From: Salinirubrum litoreum
GTDB taxonomy: Archaea > Halobacteriota > Halobacteria > Halobacteriales > Haloferacaceae
Assembly: GCF_020567425.1 (NCBI RefSeq)
Contig: NZ_JAJCVJ010000001.1
Location: 1,426,001 to 1,490,000 of the forward strand
DNA: 64,000 nt
Direction of reading: 5' to 3'
Part shown: in pieces, positions 1-7,925 of the stretch
Numbering within the stretch: the first letter of the stretch is position 1
How the letters are laid out: every line of letters begins with the position of its first letter
The notes under the pieces: generated by a model
What the model saw: the letters and a program-made list of their open reading frames with translations, nothing else
Databases searched by the model: none
Told to the model about the DNA's origin: nothing
Translations under genes and position numbers: made by a program

Positions 1-288
1 CGCGAGTGCCACGTCGTCCCGGCCGGCGAGCGCCTCGCGGAGTGCCGGCACCTGCTCGCGGCGGCAGTTGACGACCACCGCGTCGGTCACCTCGGCGAGT
101 CTGTCCGTGGTCCGCCGGACCATCGGCACGCCCGCGAGGTCGGCGACAGCCTTGTCCCGGTCGCCGAACCGGGTGGCGTAGCCGCCGGCGAGAACGACAC
201 CGGCGCGGGACTGGCGGTCGGGTCGGTCGGGTCGGTCGGAGTGGTCGGAGTCGTCGGAGTCGTCGGAGCGGAGTGGCCTGTCGGCCAT
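1..288 (-). CDS. mobA: Molybdenum cofactor guanylyltransferase (MobA-like), C-terminus outside window
   Basis: Nucleotidyltransferase of the MobA family, which in characterised members joins GMP to molybdopterin to make the bis-MGD cofactor in the cytoplasm. The 96 visible residues hold the diagnostic nucleotide-binding stretch at residues 30-47 (GVVLAGGYATRFGDRDKA), with the LAGG core and the R-F-G-x-x-D-K-A loop. About 25 residues of Asp/Ser/Arg-rich low-complexity sequence come first, probably a haloarchaeal extension. The reading frame runs off the left edge, so the acceptor half is not seen. A related sugar-nucleotide transferase cannot be fully excluded, but the loop fits MobA best. It is read in the same direction as the SLC13 permease gene, which ends 45 bases upstream of this start. 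Confidence 0.82.
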   Translation of the reverse strand, partial: MADRPLRSDDSDDSDHSDRPDRPDRQSRAGVVLAGGYATRFGDRDKAVADLAGVPMVRRTTDRLAEVTDAVVVNCRREQVPALREALAGRDDVALA

Positions 289-333
289 CGTCGTCAGTTC
301 CACGGCGTGGGGGAAAAACGTTCAGCCGGGAGG

Positions 334-1875
334 CTACCCCCACACGACGGGGACCCACCCGGTCGCCAGCAGGGTGACGAACAGTGCGCCGAGGACGTTC
401 AACAGGACGCCGGCACGGGCCATCGTCGGGACGCTCACCAGGCCAGAGCCGAAGACGACCGCGTTCGGCGGGGTCGCCACCGGGAGCATGAACGCGAAGG
501 AGGCCGCCATCGCGCCGACCGTCAGCAGTGGTAGTGCGGGGACGCCGAGGGCGGGCGCGACCGCCGCGAGGATCGGCAGGAGCAGGGAGGCGGTCGCCGT
601 GTTCGAGGTGATCTCGGTGAGGAACGTCGTGCCGAGTGCGACCACGAGGATCACGAGCACCGCCGGCAGGCCGCCGACGCCGACGAGGAGGTCGGCGACC
701 CACTCGTCGAGGCCGCTGTCGCGGACGGCGGCCGCCAGCGAGAAGCCCGCGCCGAACAACAGGAGGACGCCCCACGGGACGCGCTCGGTGTCGCCCCACG
801 AGAGGATGGGGCCGTCCTCGCCGGGCAGGAGAAAGAGCGCGACGGCCCCGGCGACCGCGATGCCGGCGTCGGTGAGTCCCGGTGCGAGGTCGGCGAGCAG
901 GAAGGGACGCGCGAGCCACAGCCCCGCGACCGCGAGGAAGACGATGGCGACCCGGCGCTCGCCGACCGAGACCGGCGGGAGGTCGCCCGTCGCGTCGGCA
1001 TCCGGGTCGGACGCGACCGAGAGCGCGTCCGCAGAGAGGGGAAACAGGCGAACGAGGACGACCCACGTGACGACGAGAAACCCGACAGCGAGTGGAAGCC
1101 CGACCGCCAGCCACTCCGCGAAGGCGACGTCGACACCCAGCGTGGATCGGGCGACACCGACCAGAATCGCGTTCGGCGGGGAGCCGACCGGGGTGGCGAC
1201 CCCGCCGACCGAGGCGGCGTAGGCGACCCCGAGCAGGAGTGCCACGGCGGTCGGCGACTCGACCGTCTCGCCGGCCTCCAGTGCGGGGTTCGGCGCGTGG
1301 AGTGGGCCGGGTGGCTCGCTCGTCGCCCGTTCGGTGGATTCGGTCTGCTCCGGACCGCCCTCTGCCGGCGACCCGTCGACACCGGCGAGCGCCAGCGCGA
1401 CCGGGAGCAACAGCATCGCGGTCGCGGTGTTCGAGAGCCACATCGACAGCCCGGCCGTGACGAGCATCAGTCCGAGGAGCAGGCGACGCGGATCGGTCCC
1501 GAGTCGGCCGACGACCGCCAGTGCGACCCGGCGGTGGAGTCCGACGTTCTCCACTGCGAGCGCGAGCGAGAAGCCGCCGAGAAAGAGGAAGACGACCGGA
1601 TCGGCGTAGGGTGCTGTCGCCGACTGGACCGTCCCGACGCCGAGCAGGGGAAACAGCACGACCGGCAGGAGACTCGTCACGGGGATGGCGACTGCCTCGG
1701 TCAGCCACCAGACCGCGATCCACCAGGTAACCGCGAGCGTCGCCTGCCCGGTCGGGGGGAGTCCGGTCGGTGTCGGCGCGAGGAGGAGGGCGAGACAGCC
1801 GACTGGTCCGGCGAGGAGTCCGACGCGTCTACGGGTGAGCCAGTCGGGGCGGCGAGAGAGTCGGGACGCCGACAT
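334..1875 (-). CDS. SLC13/DASS family anion permease
   Basis: Integral membrane protein of 513 residues, the usual size for the divalent anion:sodium symporter family (dicarboxylates, sulfate, citrate). It is almost wholly hydrophobic segments. Two matching repeats carry the family signatures: S-N-T-A-T-A near residue 150 followed by P-V-G-S-P-P-N-A-I near 230, and T-S-N-T-A-T-A near 420 followed by P-V-A-T-P-P-N-A-V near 470. These are the paired Ser-Asn-Thr substrate/sodium motifs of the inverted-repeat fold. A Glu/Pro-rich cytoplasmic loop lies at about 165-205. The substrate cannot be told from sequence. The DUF1684 gene ends 12 bases upstream of the start, so the two are probably co-transcribed. 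Confidence 0.88.
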   Translation of the reverse strand: MSASRLSRRPDWLTRRRVGLLAGPVGCLALLLAPTPTGLPPTGQATLAVTWWIAVWWLTEAVAIPVTSLLPVVLFPLLGVGTVQSATAPYADPVVFLFLGGFSLALAVENVGLHRRVALAVVGRLGTDPRRLLLGLMLVTAGLSMWLSNTATAMLLLPVALALAGVDGSPAEGGPEQTESTERATSEPPGPLHAPNPALEAGETVESPTAVALLLGVAYAASVGGVATPVGSPPNAILVGVARSTLGVDVAFAEWLAVGLPLAVGFLVVTWVVLVRLFPLSADALSVASDPDADATGDLPPVSVGERRVAIVFLAVAGLWLARPFLLADLAPGLTDAGIAVAGAVALFLLPGEDGPILSWGDTERVPWGVLLLFGAGFSLAAAVRDSGLDEWVADLLVGVGGLPAVLVILVVALGTTFLTEITSNTATASLLLPILAAVAPALGVPALPLLTVGAMAASFAFMLPVATPPNAVVFGSGLVSVPTMARAGVLLNVLGALFVTLLATGWVPVVWG

Positions 1876-1887
1876 CGCTCGGTCGGG

Positions 1888-2430
1888 TCAGTCCTCGTAG
1901 CGCTCGCCGGCCTCGACTGGCACCTCCAGCCAGTTCGAGACCGGCGTCAGCGGGCACTCGTAGGCGTCGTTGTAGGCGCAGAAGGGGCTGTAGAGGTAGT
2001 TCAGATCGACGACCCAGCGGTCGTCGCTGGTCCGGTGGTCGGCGTCCAGATCGAGGTACCGGCCCGCGCCGTAGGTCGTGTCGCCCGACGTCGCGTCCCG
2101 GAGCGGGACCCAGAGGTGGTCGGCGTCGGGGTCGCTGGCCGGTTTGAACGCGTGGACGGTCGCCGACTCGCCGGCGATGTCGGCGGTGAAGGCACCCCAG
2201 CGCAGGTACTCCTGTGTCCCCTCGGTGGTCGTGTCGATGGTGACGGTCTCGGGGTCCGAAAAGCGGTCGAGTGCGAGGACGAACCGGTAGTCGGCGTCGT
2301 AGGGGTAGTAGTCGAGGCCGTCGAACCGGTCGCGCTGGTCCTGTGGGATGGGCGAGTGGGGGTTGCGCTTCAGGTACTCGTCTTTCGCTTCGCGCCACTC
2401 GGTCCACTCGGCTTTTGGTTCGGTGCTCAT
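1888..2430 (-). CDS. DUF1684 family protein
   Basis: Soluble acidic protein of 180 residues recognised as DUF1684. It has the conserved N-terminal helix (W-R-x-x-K-D-E-Y-L-K), the Y-Y-P-Y-D-A-D-Y-R-F strand region, a G-A-G-R-Y-L-D-L block and the closing Y-N-D-A-Y-E-C-P-L-T-P segment that typifies the family. The biochemical function is not established. The ATG at 2430 was chosen over an in-frame upstream start because the family N-terminus begins there, and a TATA-like GATTTACGTA on this strand lies about 25-30 bases upstream, which suggests a leaderless transcript. It precedes the SLC13 permease by 12 bases and is probably the first gene of that operon. Confidence 0.85.
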   Translation of the reverse strand: MSTEPKAEWTEWREAKDEYLKRNPHSPIPQDQRDRFDGLDYYPYDADYRFVLALDRFSDPETVTIDTTTEGTQEYLRWGAFTADIAGESATVHAFKPASDPDADHLWVPLRDATSGDTTYGAGRYLDLDADHRTSDDRWVVDLNYLYSPFCAYNDAYECPLTPVSNWLEVPVEAGERYED

Positions 2431-2569
2431 GCGCTGGTGTACGCGCTTGGAGTACGTAAATCGGCTGTCGAATGTGGGTGATTCGGTCGGTTCTGGAGGT
2501 GACATTGGGGCGGGTATCGGAGGCTGTGAGGGTGGCTGGAGGGACGACCGAGGTTGGTACTGCTACTAC

Positions 2570-3077
2570 ACTGCGAACTGTGACTGCGACTGCTACTGCA
2601 CCGCAGGCCGCGACAGCATCAGCAACCACACCCGCACCCGCGACAGCACAGCGACAGCAACCGCCACCGCGACCGCCACTCGTGCGAGCGCGAGGAACCG
2701 CTACCGCACCGCTGACAGCACCGCACCTCGGACCTCCCCAGCCTCGGCCAGCGCATGAACGCGCTGGCCTCCCTCGCGCGCGTTGCTCGCACGCGCCGGA
2801 AATCCCCAATTTCCGAGCCTTCGTTCGGTCCCCTCACGAAGACGCCGGATTCGAGGTGAAAGCGCACGCAACACTCGTCACTCGACTGTCACCCTATCAC
2901 GCCGACGACAGCCGGGAACCCGGCAGGACGCGAGCTGGTGACGACCGGAACCGAATCGTGTCCGAGCGACAGCGAGGACCGATTCGCAGGTCGGTCGTCA
3001 GCAGTCGGGGAGGAGTGGGGAGTACGAGCGAACCGGGTTCCGGATCGCCAGACGACACGCCGGGTGACGACCAGTAA
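2570..3077 (+). repeat. Dispersed non-coding repeat, copy A
   Basis: About 500 bases without convincing coding potential. The same order of segments occurs as a reverse complement at 13349-13850: a degenerate stretch rich in CGACAG/CGACCG-type units, a conserved block containing GCGCGAGGAACCGC and CCTCCCCAGCCTCGG, a stable hairpin, and a distal block with GACGACCGGAACCGA, GTCCGAGCGACAGCGAGGA and ACGCCGGGTGACGACC. The hairpin here has a 9-bp perfect stem (GGCCAGCGC 2746-2754 with GCGCTGGCC 2761-2769, loop ATGAAC). A second, copy-specific hairpin pairs CGGAAAT (2797) with ATTTCCG (2809). Open frames through it differ between copies and are Arg/Ala/Thr-rich, so I do not call a protein. Confidence 0.75.
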
Positions 3078-3162
3078 CTGCGTGATCTTTCGTAAGTTTG
3101 GGTCGAACTGAAAGGGGCCGGTCTCTCGGTCCCGCCCCGACGACGAAAGCACCGCAGGGAGT

Positions 3163-3263
3163 GGAGCGCGCGGAGCGAAGCGACGCGCGCTCCCGACTGA
3201 GGCGCGTGGTTCGAGAGACGCCAAGGGCGTCTCTCGTCATCACGAGAGAGCTTCGCTCTCTCG
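3163..3263. other. Cluster of three perfect hairpins (REP-like or structured RNA)
   Basis: Three stable stem-loops lie back to back within 101 bases of gene-free DNA. The first is GGAGCGCGCG (3163) with CGCGCGCTCC (3184), 10 bp. The second is CGAGAGACGCC (3212) with GGCGTCTCTCG (3226), 11 bp, loop AAG. The third is CGAGAGAGC (3243) with GCTCTCTCG (3255), 9 bp, loop TTC. They fall between repeat copy A and the 3' end of the thermosome gene. They could form a processed small RNA, bound repetitive elements or bidirectional terminators, and sequence alone does not decide. The remaining bases between 3264 and 3456 hold nothing I can name. Confidence 0.6.
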
Positions 3264-3456
3264 AACGACACCAAGTCGCGGCGGGTCGAGAGACCGGGGG
3301 CTTTCACCCCTCGTTGTCCACGACCATGTCGGCTTAGTTCACATCTCAGATCGATTCACCAGAGTTCTCTCTCACTCACTCACCCGAGTAGTTCTCTCGT
3401 ACTCACTCGCCAGAACACCCACCGAACCAAAACCCACCAAAAAAACAGTACAGCGA

Positions 3457-5022
3457 TTAGTTAGCCGCGATCACGTCGTCGATGCGGACGATCATGGTCG
3501 CCGCTTCGGTCGCGGACTCGATGGCCTCGCGCTTCACGGCCGCCGGGTCGAGCACGCCGTGCTCTACCGGGTCACCGATCTCGCCGGACTGACCGAGCGC
3601 GATGACGCCCGCACGTCCCTCGCGGTCGAAGCGAGCGCGCAGGTCCACGACCGCGTCGATGGGGTCCATGCCGGTGTTCTCCGCGAGGGTGCGCGGGAGC
3701 GTCTCGACCGCGTCGGCGAACGCCTCGACGGCGAGTTGCTTGCGGCCCTCGATGCCCGCTGCCTGCTCCCGGACGTAGTCCGCGATGGCGATCTCCGTGG
3801 AACCGGCACCGGGGACGACGCCGCCCTTGTCCAGTGCCGCGATAGTCACGTCGATGGCGTCCTCGATGGCGCGCGCCAGTTCGTCGACGACGTGCTGGGT
3901 CCCGCCGCGCAGGAACAGCGTGACGGCCTCGGCCGCCCGGCCGCCCTCGATGAAGGTGAGTTCGTCGTCGCCGTACTTCTTGACACGGACGCGGTCGGCG
4001 TGGCCGAAGTCCGCCTCGTCCAGATCGGCGACCGTGCCGAGGCGCTTCGCGCCGGTCGCGCGGGCGATGGCCCGCGCCTTCTTCGTCGAGACGTTCTTGA
4101 ACGCCAGGACGTCCGCATCTGCGAGGTAGTTCGCCACGCGGTCGTCGATGGCCTTCGTGCAGAAGACGACCGAGACGCCCGCGTCCGCGAGGGACTTCGC
4201 GTAGCCGCGCAGTTCGTCGTCCTCGGCGCGGACCGCGGCGTCGAGTTGCTCGACGCTGGTGATGTTGTACTCGGTGTCGGCCGACGCCTTGCGGACGTCG
4301 AGTTTCGTGTCGAGGACGATCACGGCCGCGTCCTCGACGGTCCGGGGCATGTTGTCGTTCGCCGGCGTCTTGTCGAGGAGGACGCCCTCGATGAGTTCCG
4401 TCGCGCTGGACGACGCGCCGGTCTTCGTGTGGACGTGGACGTTCTCGCGGTCCAGACGGTCGTGGTACACCTGCCGGACTGCCGCGACGACCTGCTCCGC
4501 GAGGACGTCGGCGGTCACGTCGCCGGTTCCTTTGCCGGTCATGGACGACTCGGCGACTTTCACGAGCGTCTCGTCGTCCAGATCGAGATCGAGTACCTGC
4601 GCGTCGATGGCCTCCTGTGCGAGGCGGGCGGCCTCGTGGTAGCCCTCGACGATGACGGTCGGGTGGAGGTCACCCTCTAAGAGTTCCTCGGCCTCGGCGA
4701 GCAGTCGCCCCGCGAGTACCGCCGCCGTGGTCGTCCCGTCGCCGACCTCGTCCTCCTGGGTCTGGGCGACTTCGACGATCATCTGGGCCGCGGGGTGGTC
4801 GATGTCCATCTCGTTCAGGATGGTCGCGCCGTCGTTGGTGATGACGACCTCGCCCGACGAGTCGACCAGCATCTTGTCCATCCCGCGCGGGCCGAGCGTC
4901 GTCCGGACCGCGTTGGCGACGGCCTTCCCGGCACGGATGTTGGACTCCTGTGCCGCCCCGCCGCGCGTTCGGGTCGTTCCCTCTGTCAGAATGAACATCG
5001 GTTGCTGCATGCGTGCTGCCAT
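3457..5022 (-). CDS. cct3: Thermosome subunit (group II chaperonin), Cct3-like
   Basis: Subunit of the archaeal thermosome, the two-ring ATP-driven folding chamber of the cytoplasm. The 521 residues carry the chaperonin ATP-site motifs TLGPRG (42-47), NDGAT (63-67) and GDGTT (94-98), and the distal [11 protein letters not shown] region near 390. The protein ends in [12 protein letters not shown] and lacks the Gly-Gly-Met tail of the longer haloarchaeal subunits. From memory this fits the shorter Cct3 type of Haloferax, so the symbol rests on length and tail only. The start is placed at the ATG before [14 protein letters not shown] because upstream codons give non-family sequence and a TATA box lies 37-42 bases upstream. 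It is transcribed alone. Confidence 0.93.
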   Translation of the reverse strand: MAARMQQPMFILTEGTTRTRGGAAQESNIRAGKAVANAVRTTLGPRGMDKMLVDSSGEVVITNDGATILNEMDIDHPAAQMIVEVAQTQEDEVGDGTTTAAVLAGRLLAEAEELLEGDLHPTVIVEGYHEAARLAQEAIDAQVLDLDLDDETLVKVAESSMTGKGTGDVTADVLAEQVVAAVRQVYHDRLDRENVHVHTKTGASSSATELIEGVLLDKTPANDNMPRTVEDAAVIVLDTKLDVRKASADTEYNITSVEQLDAAVRAEDDELRGYAKSLADAGVSVVFCTKAIDDRVANYLADADVLAFKNVSTKKARAIARATGAKRLGTVADLDEADFGHADRVRVKKYGDDELTFIEGGRAAEAVTLFLRGGTQHVVDELARAIEDAIDVTIAALDKGGVVPGAGSTEIAIADYVREQAAGIEGRKQLAVEAFADAVETLPRTLAENTGMDPIDAVVDLRARFDREGRAGVIALGQSGEIGDPVEHGVLDPAAVKREAIESATEAATMIVRIDDVIAAN

Positions 5023-5058
5023 GATTGGAAATCCTCGCCACCGATAGGCTTGCAGTTC

Positions 5059-5064
5059 TATAAA
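5059..5064 (-). promoter_or_regulatory. TATA box of the thermosome gene
   Basis: On the minus strand this reads TTTATA inside CGTATTTATAGAAC. It is centred about 39 bases before the start codon at 5022, so transcription should begin about 12-15 bases before the ATG and leave a very short leader. Confidence 0.6.
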
Positions 5065-5309
5065 TACGTTTCTGGGTGCCGTGTCGGCTAATCGCACGAC
5101 TGCGAGGGGGACTCGTCGCGTACACCGACCTCGGAATCGTCGTGACTCGCCGAACTGAAACACGGGGGCGTGACGACTGTCGAGGGGTGTAGCAACTACC
5201 GTCGAGTGATGTAGGAACTACCGGTGTTTGGCGTCGCTGTCGCTGGTGGAGTAGACGACGGTCGGGGACGGGCGAGTCCGTCCGGCGGGAGTAGAACTGC
5301 GCGGGTCGC

Positions 5310-5600
5310 TCACGGCTCCCAGACGCCGACGTGGCCGTCGCCGGTCACGCGAACGCGGTAGCCCGCGTAGTCGAAGGTGAGCCGGGAGTCCTCGCCAGCA
5401 CCGTCGAAGAGGGTGTTCAGTGCGTCCGGGTCGACCCCGGAGTTGTACAACGGATCGAGTTCGGTCGTCTCGACACCTGCGGCGTCGGCGACCGTCGCGG
5501 CGACGACCGACGAGAGCTCCGCCTCGTCGTCGTCCGGCCCGAATCGGCGCTCGGTCACAACTGATCCTACCTCGTCTGCTGCGGTGTGTTTCGTGTGCAT
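5310..5600 (-). CDS. HalOD1 output domain protein
   Basis: Acidic protein of 96 residues that is essentially one HalOD1 domain, a haloarchaeal module often found at the output end of sensory proteins. Visible family features are the helix L-S-S-V-V-A-A-T-V-A-D-A-A-G-V, the L-D-P-L-Y motif followed by D-P-D-A-L-N-T-L-F, and the C-terminal strands L-T-F-D-Y-A-G-Y-R-V-R-V-T-G-D-G-H-V. The ATG at 5600 gives the family-length protein. It precedes nothing in an obvious operon. A role in signalling or regulation is inferred from the domain only. Confidence 0.85.
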   Translation of the reverse strand: MHTKHTAADEVGSVVTERRFGPDDDEAELSSVVAATVADAAGVETTELDPLYNSGVDPDALNTLFDGAGEDSRLTFDYAGYRVRVTGDGHVGVWEP

Positions 5601-5786
5601 TGTCGTTCGACAATCCGCTCGCTTCGCATCGTGCCTCTGAGCAGAGTTACCCGTAATACTCACCCGCACAAGGCTATGCTTGACTATTTACAATGCAACC
5701 CGTTCAAGTAGTGAAGATAGTTTGTTGAACTGTACCGACGTTTCGGAACAAGTCTGTGAGGAGACGCGTCGCGGTCCCGTCGTCTC

Positions 5787-6425
5787 TCACGGGAGCACGA
5801 GCGAGTGTTCGATCAGGTTCCCGTAGGCTCGCCGGAGTCGCGTGCCGACCGCCTGTCGGGAGACGCCGAGTTCCGACGCGAGGTCCTCCAGAGACGCCTC
5901 GCGTGGCTCCTCGAAGTAGCCCGATTCGAGTGCGAGGAGCAGAATCTCCCGTTGTGCGTCGGTGAGTCCGTCGTGTTCGTCCGGCCCGGACTCCGGCGCG
6001 AGTCGTCGCAGTTCGATGTCCACCTCGGACGCACGGCACTGGTCGAGGAGTGAAGAGATGTCGTCTCTGTCGGTCGCGCGGACTCTGATCCGCCACCGGT
6101 CCCCGTCGGTCGTCGTGTCGAGGACGGTGACGCCGGAGGCGACGATGGCCGCGATCAGTCCGGTGCCGTCGTCCACCCACCGCGCCCGACAGAGTGCGCC
6201 GTCGTCGACGCGACTGAGGACCGTGACGGACTCGACTGCGGGGTGGTCACCCGCCGCCGAGACGTAGGCGTCCGGGTCGTCGGTCCAGACCCAGAAGAAC
6301 GGCAGGACCCCCCCGTCTGTCGGGACGACTCGCTCGAGTTCGACGCGCTGGGTGTCGGTGACACCCAACGCGGGTCCGAGCGGGAAGTCGTCGATACCGG
6401 CGGTGAACTCGGCGACGACGCTCAC
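5787..6425 (-). CDS. Bat-type HTH-10 transcriptional regulator
   Basis: Protein of 212 residues with the layout of bacterio-opsin-activator-like regulators: an N-terminal ligand or dimer region (M-S-V-V-A-E-F-T, then F-P-L-G-P-A-L), a middle beta-rich part, and a C-terminal HTH-10 DNA-binding domain. In that domain L-T-D-A-Q-R-E-I-L-L-L-A-L-E-S-G-Y-F-E-x-P-R precedes the helix-turn-helix [22 protein letters not shown] placed the start at the GTG of 6425 (SVVAEF) rather than a TTG five codons earlier, because relatives begin at this point and a TATATT-containing sequence lies about 25 bases upstream, as in a leaderless gene. The target genes are unknown. It is divergent from the amidohydrolase gene. 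Confidence 0.86.
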   Translation of the reverse strand: MSVVAEFTAGIDDFPLGPALGVTDTQRVELERVVPTDGGVLPFFWVWTDDPDAYVSAAGDHPAVESVTVLSRVDDGALCRARWVDDGTGLIAAIVASGVTVLDTTTDGDRWRIRVRATDRDDISSLLDQCRASEVDIELRRLAPESGPDEHDGLTDAQREILLLALESGYFEEPREASLEDLASELGVSRQAVGTRLRRAYGNLIEHSLVLP

Positions 6426-6574
6426 GTCTCGCTCCCTCAACTGCGGTGAATATATGTCTGTTTACCAGTTTACTGACAACACCCGACCACCGGCCTGTGT
6501 CGGACTGTGGAGTCGACACCGTCGGCCCGAGGGGTGAGCAACGTCTATTACCCCGGCGTGACGACCACCCGACG

Positions 6575-7402
6575 ATGCTGGAACTGGAGCACGGCTTCCG
6601 CGTCGTGGACGTGAACGCGCGACTCGACCCGAACGCCGAGGAGGTGGCGACCTTCGGGCGGGACATCACGCCGGAACGACTCGAACGGGAGATGCACCAG
6701 TCGGGGGTCGTCCGGGCGGTGGTGTCGCCGGGGAGCCGAGCGGCACGCGAGGGCTACCTGCAGGCGAACAACGCCGTCGCGCGACTCAGTGTCGACCGCC
6801 CGTTCCTCGCCTTCGCGCGACTCTCCGGGCCGCGCGACCCGGGTGCGGGCGCGTCGAGTCGGCTCCGGAACCTCGCCTCCAGTCGGCAGTCGCACCACAC
6901 CGACCCGGAGGACGTGGAGCAGTACGCCTACGACGACCGGTTCCACGGCTTCGTGCTCGCGCCGGGCCGGGACGGCCTGCCGGACGACGAGACGCTCGCC
7001 ATGCTGGACGAGGTGGGTCTGCCCGTGCTGGTCCACGCGGGAGAGTCGTTCACGCCCGCCCAGGCCCGCGAGACGCTGCTGGACTACTCGTTTCCGGTCG
7101 TCCTGACGAGTTTCGGTGGCTTCCCGCTGAACCGCGAACTGATGTCGTCGGCCATCGACCTGCTGGAGACGCGGGAGCAACTCTACCTGGACACCAGTTT
7201 CGTGCGGTATCGCGGCCTGCTCGAGCGCGGCCTGCTCGAGCATCCGGACCGCGTGCTGTTCGGCAGTGGCGCGCCGGATGCACACCCCAGCGTCGGCGTG
7301 ATGGAGATTCTGACGCTGGACGTGTCGGAGGACGCACTGAAGCGTGTCTTCTCGAAGAACCCGGCGCGTGTCGTCCCGGCGCTGGGTCGTGGCGAGGAGT
7401 GA
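6575..7402 (+). CDS. Amidohydrolase-family (TIM-barrel) protein
   Basis: Cytoplasmic protein of 275 residues resembling the amidohydrolase 2 family of metal-dependent hydrolases and decarboxylases. It begins with a strand ending V-V-D-V-N-A-R-L, where the usual D-x-H metal motif is D-V-N, so the first metal ligand looks lost. Later barrel strands include V-L-V-H-A-G-E-S (one conserved His), L-Y-L-D-T-S-F-V and the closing V-L-F-G-S-G-A-P-D-A-H-P, followed by the family ending A-L-K-R-V-F-S-K-N-P-A-R. The substrate is unknown, and the altered first motif means catalysis may be lost or changed. The ATG at 6575 starts the conserved part. The GNAT gene converges on it. Confidence 0.75.
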   Translation: MLELEHGFRVVDVNARLDPNAEEVATFGRDITPERLEREMHQSGVVRAVVSPGSRAAREGYLQANNAVARLSVDRPFLAFARLSGPRDPGAGASSRLRNLASSRQSHHTDPEDVEQYAYDDRFHGFVLAPGRDGLPDDETLAMLDEVGLPVLVHAGESFTPAQARETLLDYSFPVVLTSFGGFPLNRELMSSAIDLLETREQLYLDTSFVRYRGLLERGLLEHPDRVLFGSGAPDAHPSVGVMEILTLDVSEDALKRVFSKNPARVVPALGRGEE

Positions 7403-7429
7403 GAGACGGGTCGGTCGGCGGTGGACGAC

Positions 7430-7921
7430 TCACTCGGTCCGCAGGTACATCCCCTTCGAGACCGGCGCAGTCTCCTCGAAACCGAACTGCTCGTAGAAGC
7501 CGTCCACGTCCGCCACGAGGTTCACGTACGCCTGCGGTGGCGCGGTCTCCTCGACGTAGGCCAGCAACCGCTCCATCAGTCGCGTCCCCAATCCGCGACC
7601 CTGGTGGTCCGGGTGGACGACCATGTCGCAGACGTGGTAGACAGCGCCGTCGTCGCCGACGATGCGGGCCATCCCGACCGTCTCGTCGGTCGGGTCGTGC
7701 ACCGCGATGGCACCGACCACCGAGTTCGGTAGCCCGCGCTCGACCGCCTCGCGCGACCGGGGAGCCATGTCCGCCGACTCGCGCAAGTGGAGAAAGTCCT
7801 CGACCGTCGGGAGGGCGTCCCGGATCGTGTAGTCGGCCGACGACGACCCGATGTCGCCGTTCGGCGTCGACGCCGAGGCGTCGTCGTTCCGTGCCGATCC
7901 CTCGCTCCGCTCGTCGTCCAT
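7430..7921 (-). CDS. GNAT family N-acetyltransferase
   Basis: Acetyl-CoA-dependent acyltransferase of 163 residues. After a disordered acidic N-terminus of about 30 residues come the GNAT strands V-G-M-A-R-I-V-G-D-D-G and the core H-V-C-D-M-V-V-H-P-D-H-Q-G-R-G-L-G-T-R-L-M, which holds the Q-G-R-G-L-G pyrophosphate-binding loop. The closing F-Y-E-Q-F-G-F-E segment (residues about 142-149) is the usual final helix and strand. The acceptor cannot be predicted. It lies 4 bases downstream of the acyl-CoA dehydrogenase stop codon on the same strand, so the two are probably co-transcribed. Confidence 0.88.
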   Translation of the reverse strand: MDDERSEGSARNDDASASTPNGDIGSSSADYTIRDALPTVEDFLHLRESADMAPRSREAVERGLPNSVVGAIAVHDPTDETVGMARIVGDDGAVYHVCDMVVHPDHQGRGLGTRLMERLLAYVEETAPPQAYVNLVADVDGFYEQFGFEETAPVSKGMYLRTE

Positions 7922-7925
7922 CGCC

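Noticed and set aside
2472-3077. A 201-codon + strand frame across repeat copy A.
   Set aside because: The product is low-complexity Ala/Thr/Arg/Pro sequence. The equivalent conserved DNA in copy B is open in different frames, and the conservation follows stems rather than codons.
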